Origin: an uncultured Clostridia bacterium
GTDB lineage: Bacteria > Bacillota > Clostridia > Oscillospirales > Acutalibacteraceae
NCBI GenBank assembly: GCA_937915775.1
Contig: CALGGQ010000157.1
Location: 1 to 7,442, forward strand
Reading direction: 5' to 3'
DNA length: 7,442 nt
The notes beneath the pieces were generated by a model. It saw nothing but the letters and a program-made list of their open reading frames with translations. It was not told the DNA's origin and made no database searches. A program made the position numbers and the translations under genes. Positions 5,403 to 7,442 of the stretch are shown piece by piece. How positions within the stretch are numbered: position 1 is the stretch's first letter; each line of letters begins with the position of its first letter.

Positions 5403-7442
5403 ATGAAGAAATTTTTTACGATTTTGGCACTGGCGATGGCCAGTGTGATGTGTTGGGCGGCGGTAAACATTACCGTATCGCCAAACAACGTCGATTTCGG
5501 TACAGTAAGTATCAAGGGGAAGACAAATGTAGAGGATTCGGTTACGATCAACGTGACCTACTCCGGCTTGCAGCAGTACTGCGGCGTGGTTTATGAAGAT
5601 GACCAGATGCCTGAAGAGAATGCTGCCTTCTGGATCAGCGGTACGAACTCAGACGGATGGATTTACGGTGGCGACACATACAACCCTGCGGAAGGACAAG
5701 GGCTGCAGTTGCATTATTACGCAGAAAAAGCAGGCACCTATACCGGACGAATCCGTTTCTATAGTTATTCGGATGCAGACTGGGAAGTCAAAACTCCGTA
5801 CGTCTATCTGAATATCCGTCTGGAAGTGAGCGGAGACGCGGTACTACCCACGACTTCCACTTATGAGCGTTTGAACAGCACCAGCGACCTGAAAGCCGGC
5901 GATACAGTGGTATTCGTTTGCGAGAGTGCAGGTGCAGTAAGTGGTCCGCTGAACGGGGCCTACCTGCCGGCAGTGACTGAAGGCGTGAAGATTGACAAGA
6001 CGGCAGGTACTGCGGATGTTCCTGAAACGGCGCAGACTTTTGTGCTGGGTCAATATGGCGGCAACTGGCAGTTCACTGCTACAGGAACCACCAACAAACT
6101 GGCGTTGGACATCACCGGCAAGGGTGCTTTCACGTATGCTGCCGCAGTGCCGAATCAGATTGTGGTAGGTTGGGGCATATCCATCTCAAGCGGAACAGCC
6201 TATGTATCCAAACCGGACGAGACATTCCCGGTAGAGTTCAATAGCGACCGTTTCAAACCTTACAAATCTCCGCAAGGCAGCACTTACCAGCTCTATAAGA
6301 AAGTCGGTGCCGCTCAGCCAATTGAGAGTAAGCTGGAGGTGGAAGACGTAGTATTCGGCGATGTAGAGCAGGATGAACAGAAATCCGTGACGGTCAACTA
6401 TACCGCAGAGAACCTGACGGACGACATCGTTTGGGCTATCGAAGGAACGGACGCTGCGCTGTTTGCCGTAGATGACCAAGGCGACCGCACCAGTGGCACT
6501 GTCACTGTGACCTACAAAGGAACAAGCAGCAAAACAGGTGCTTTGGATGCCCGTCTGTCTTATCTGACGCAGGACATCGCGCTGGATCCGATGGAGGGGT
6601 CGAAAACCATCAGCATCACCCTGATTCCAGCTACCGTCAAGTTGACGGGTCTGGCCTTCGAAGGTGCACCGGCGACGATTGACCAAGGTCAGACGATTGA
6701 TCTCTCGCAATATGTTGTTTATACTCCGAATGATGCAGCGGACAAGTCGCTGACATGGGCTGTAGATCATACCTATCAAGGCGAAGTGGATCAAGAGGGT
6801 AAGTTAACGGCAAAGCATGTATCGGGCACCGTAACCGTAACCATCACTTCAGTGCGCGTACCTAGCGTCAGCGCAAGCATAACGCTGACGATCACCAAGC
6901 CGACGATTACCGATTTCACGTTGTCGAAAACAGAAACGACGCTGAACATCGGCGGACAGGAGACCTTGACGATTACGGCCTTCGTTCCGGCTTATGCAAG
7001 CGAGAGTGCGACCTGGACCAGCAACAATACAACGGTTGCGACAGTAAATAAGAACGGCGTTATCACAGCGAAGGCTATTGGCGACGCGGAGATCACCGCT
7101 ACTATCGGTGAGGTAGAAAAAACATGTACGGTTCATGTAGTAGCTGTGGCTGTTAACAGCATCACCCTGCCGGCTGAGGCCAACGTGACGCTTGGTTCGT
7201 CGCTGCAGTTGAATCCGACAGTTGATCCGGCGCAGGCCGCCAGCGAATACACGATTACTTATGTATCGAGTGCTCCGGAGATTGCTACTGTAGATGCAAA
7301 CGGTAAGGTTGTCGGTGTAGCAGCAGGAGATGCAGTCATCACCGCTACTATCGCGGATAAGAGTGCGCAGATCACGATTCATGTGGTAGGCGCACAGATG
7401 TTCAGCAAAGTAACCGACGCTTCGACACTGGCCGAGAAAGAT
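5403..7442 (+). CDS. Large secreted Ig-like multi-domain protein of Bacteroidales type (3' end missing)
   Basis: From ATG 5403 the frame stays open for 680 codons to the window end. The start is set by the promoter and by an immediate signal peptide, MKKFFTILALAMASVMCWA, with probable cleavage after residue 19. There is no lipobox, so it is secreted and not a lipoprotein. Residues ~22-143 are an Ig-like, ASH-type domain (VSPNNVDFGTVSI). Residues 154-300 are a Bacteroidales module running from YERLNSTSDLKAGDTVVF to RFKPYKSPQGSTYQLYKK. Residues ~311-408 are a second FGDV-type Ig-like domain (EDVVFGDVEQDEQKSVTV). Residues ~411-498, 500-581 and 582-662 are Big_2-like domains, the last two with clear VATVNKNGVITAKAIGDAEIT-like cores. 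At 667 (FSKVTDASTLAEKD) a second copy of the 154-300 module appears to begin. No enzyme motif is visible. It is probably a cell-surface adhesin or scaffold. A type IX sorting signal would lie beyond the window. Confidence 0.9.
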   Translation, partial: MKKFFTILALAMASVMCWAAVNITVSPNNVDFGTVSIKGKTNVEDSVTINVTYSGLQQYCGVVYEDDQMPEENAAFWISGTNSDGWIYGGDTYNPAEGQGLQLHYYAEKAGTYTGRIRFYSYSDADWEVKTPYVYLNIRLEVSGDAVLPTTSTYERLNSTSDLKAGDTVVFVCESAGAVSGPLNGAYLPAVTEGVKIDKTAGTADVPETAQTFVLGQYGGNWQFTATGTTNKLALDITGKGAFTYAAAVPNQIVVGWGISISSGTAYVSKPDETFPVEFNSDRFKPYKSPQGSTYQLYKKVGAAQPIESKLEVEDVVFGDVEQDEQKSVTVNYTAENLTDDIVWAIEGTDAALFAVDDQGDRTSGTVTVTYKGTSSKTGALDARLSYLTQDIALDPMEGSKTISITLIPATVKLTGLAFEGAPATIDQGQTIDLSQYVVYTPNDAADKSLTWAVDHTYQGEVDQEGKLTAKHVSGTVTVTITSVRVPSVSASITLTITKPTITDFTLSKTETTLNIGGQETLTITAFVPAYASESATWTSNNTTVATVNKNGVITAKAIGDAEITATIGEVEKTCTVHVVAVAVNSITLPAEANVTLGSSLQLNPTVDPAQAASEYTITYVSSAPEIATVDANGKVVGVAAGDAVITATIADKSAQITIHVVGAQMFSKVTDASTLAEKD
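6633..7388 (+). repeat. Three consecutive Big_2-like Ig domains
   Basis: Residues 411-662 of the surface protein form three units of 80-88 residues. Each opens with a short beta-strand (LTGLAFEGAP, ITDFTLSKTE, VNSITLPAEA) and ends with a G-x-(I/L/V)-T/V-A/G-K/V core and alternating T/V/I strands. The second and third are close to the Big_2 consensus (TWTSNNTTVATVNKNG, TYVSSAPEIATVDANG); the first is more diverged. Confidence 0.78.
7401..7442 (+). repeat. Start of a second copy of the YxRLxSTSDLKAGD module (cut by window end)
   Basis: FSKVTDASTLAEKD aligns with YERLNSTSDLKAGD at residues 154-167. The aromatic residue, the (S/D)(T/A)S(D/T)L core and the closing acidic residue fall in the same places. 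It suggests the protein repeats the module after the Big_2 block. Only 14 residues are visible. Confidence 0.5.

Noticed and set aside
6186..6794. Minus-strand 202-codon frame
   Set aside because: It lies antisense to Ig-like domains of the 5403 gene, which has promoter, signal peptide and domain support; the antisense translation shows none.
6849..7382. Minus-strand 177-codon frame
   Set aside because: Antisense shadow of the Big_2 domains, rich in Arg/Cys/Ser as expected from reversed Thr/Ala codons.

Overview
The window joins two unlike pieces of DNA at about position 4858. The left piece (1 to about 4858) looks like a gut or rumen Firmicute of the Ruminococcus/Clostridiales kind. Its genes overlap as ATGA behind a strong purine-rich ribosome binding site, and they encode secreted BspA-type leucine-rich-repeat proteins, one with a dockerin-like calcium loop and one with a subtilisin domain. 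The right piece (about 4858 to 7442) looks like a Bacteroidales genome. It has two well-formed Bacteroidetes promoters (TTTG, 20 bases, TAnnTTTG), an A/T-rich leader with no Shine-Dalgarno sequence, a HigB/RelE-type toxin start of a kind common in that phylum, and a large secreted protein built from Ig-like and Bacteroidales-type modules. These taxon calls are inferences from signals and domain style; no search was run.

Layout. 1-1662 (+): 3' part of a surface LRR protein ending in a CxH...CxxC motif and a single EF-hand/dockerin-like loop. 1659-4988 (+): paralogous protein with signal peptide, prodomain, complete S8 catalytic domain, Ser/Glu/Pro linker, chitobiase-C-terminal-like domain, LRR array and the same conserved C-terminal domain. 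Its last ~43 codons are not native: they read antisense through a toxin gene and its promoter. 4858-4947 (-): the first 30 codons of a HigB-like toxin, cut off at the junction, with its own promoter at 4967-4998. 4975-5402: intergenic DNA with a possible small-RNA unit, an intrinsic terminator (5222-5249) and a strong promoter (5321-5352). 5403-7442 (+): 5' part (680 codons) of a secreted multi-domain protein that runs off the window.

How it fits together. The two left genes form a translationally coupled pair of secreted paralogues, probably a tandem duplication, making a cell-surface or extracellular protease and a partner adhesin or protease. The right-hand toxin fragment and large surface protein are transcribed divergently and belong to a different genome. 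The simplest reading is a chimeric metagenomic contig. A real recombination or transfer event that truncated both the protease gene and the toxin gene is the alternative, and reads spanning 4858 would decide it. I found no CRISPR array, tRNA, rRNA or insertion sequence.
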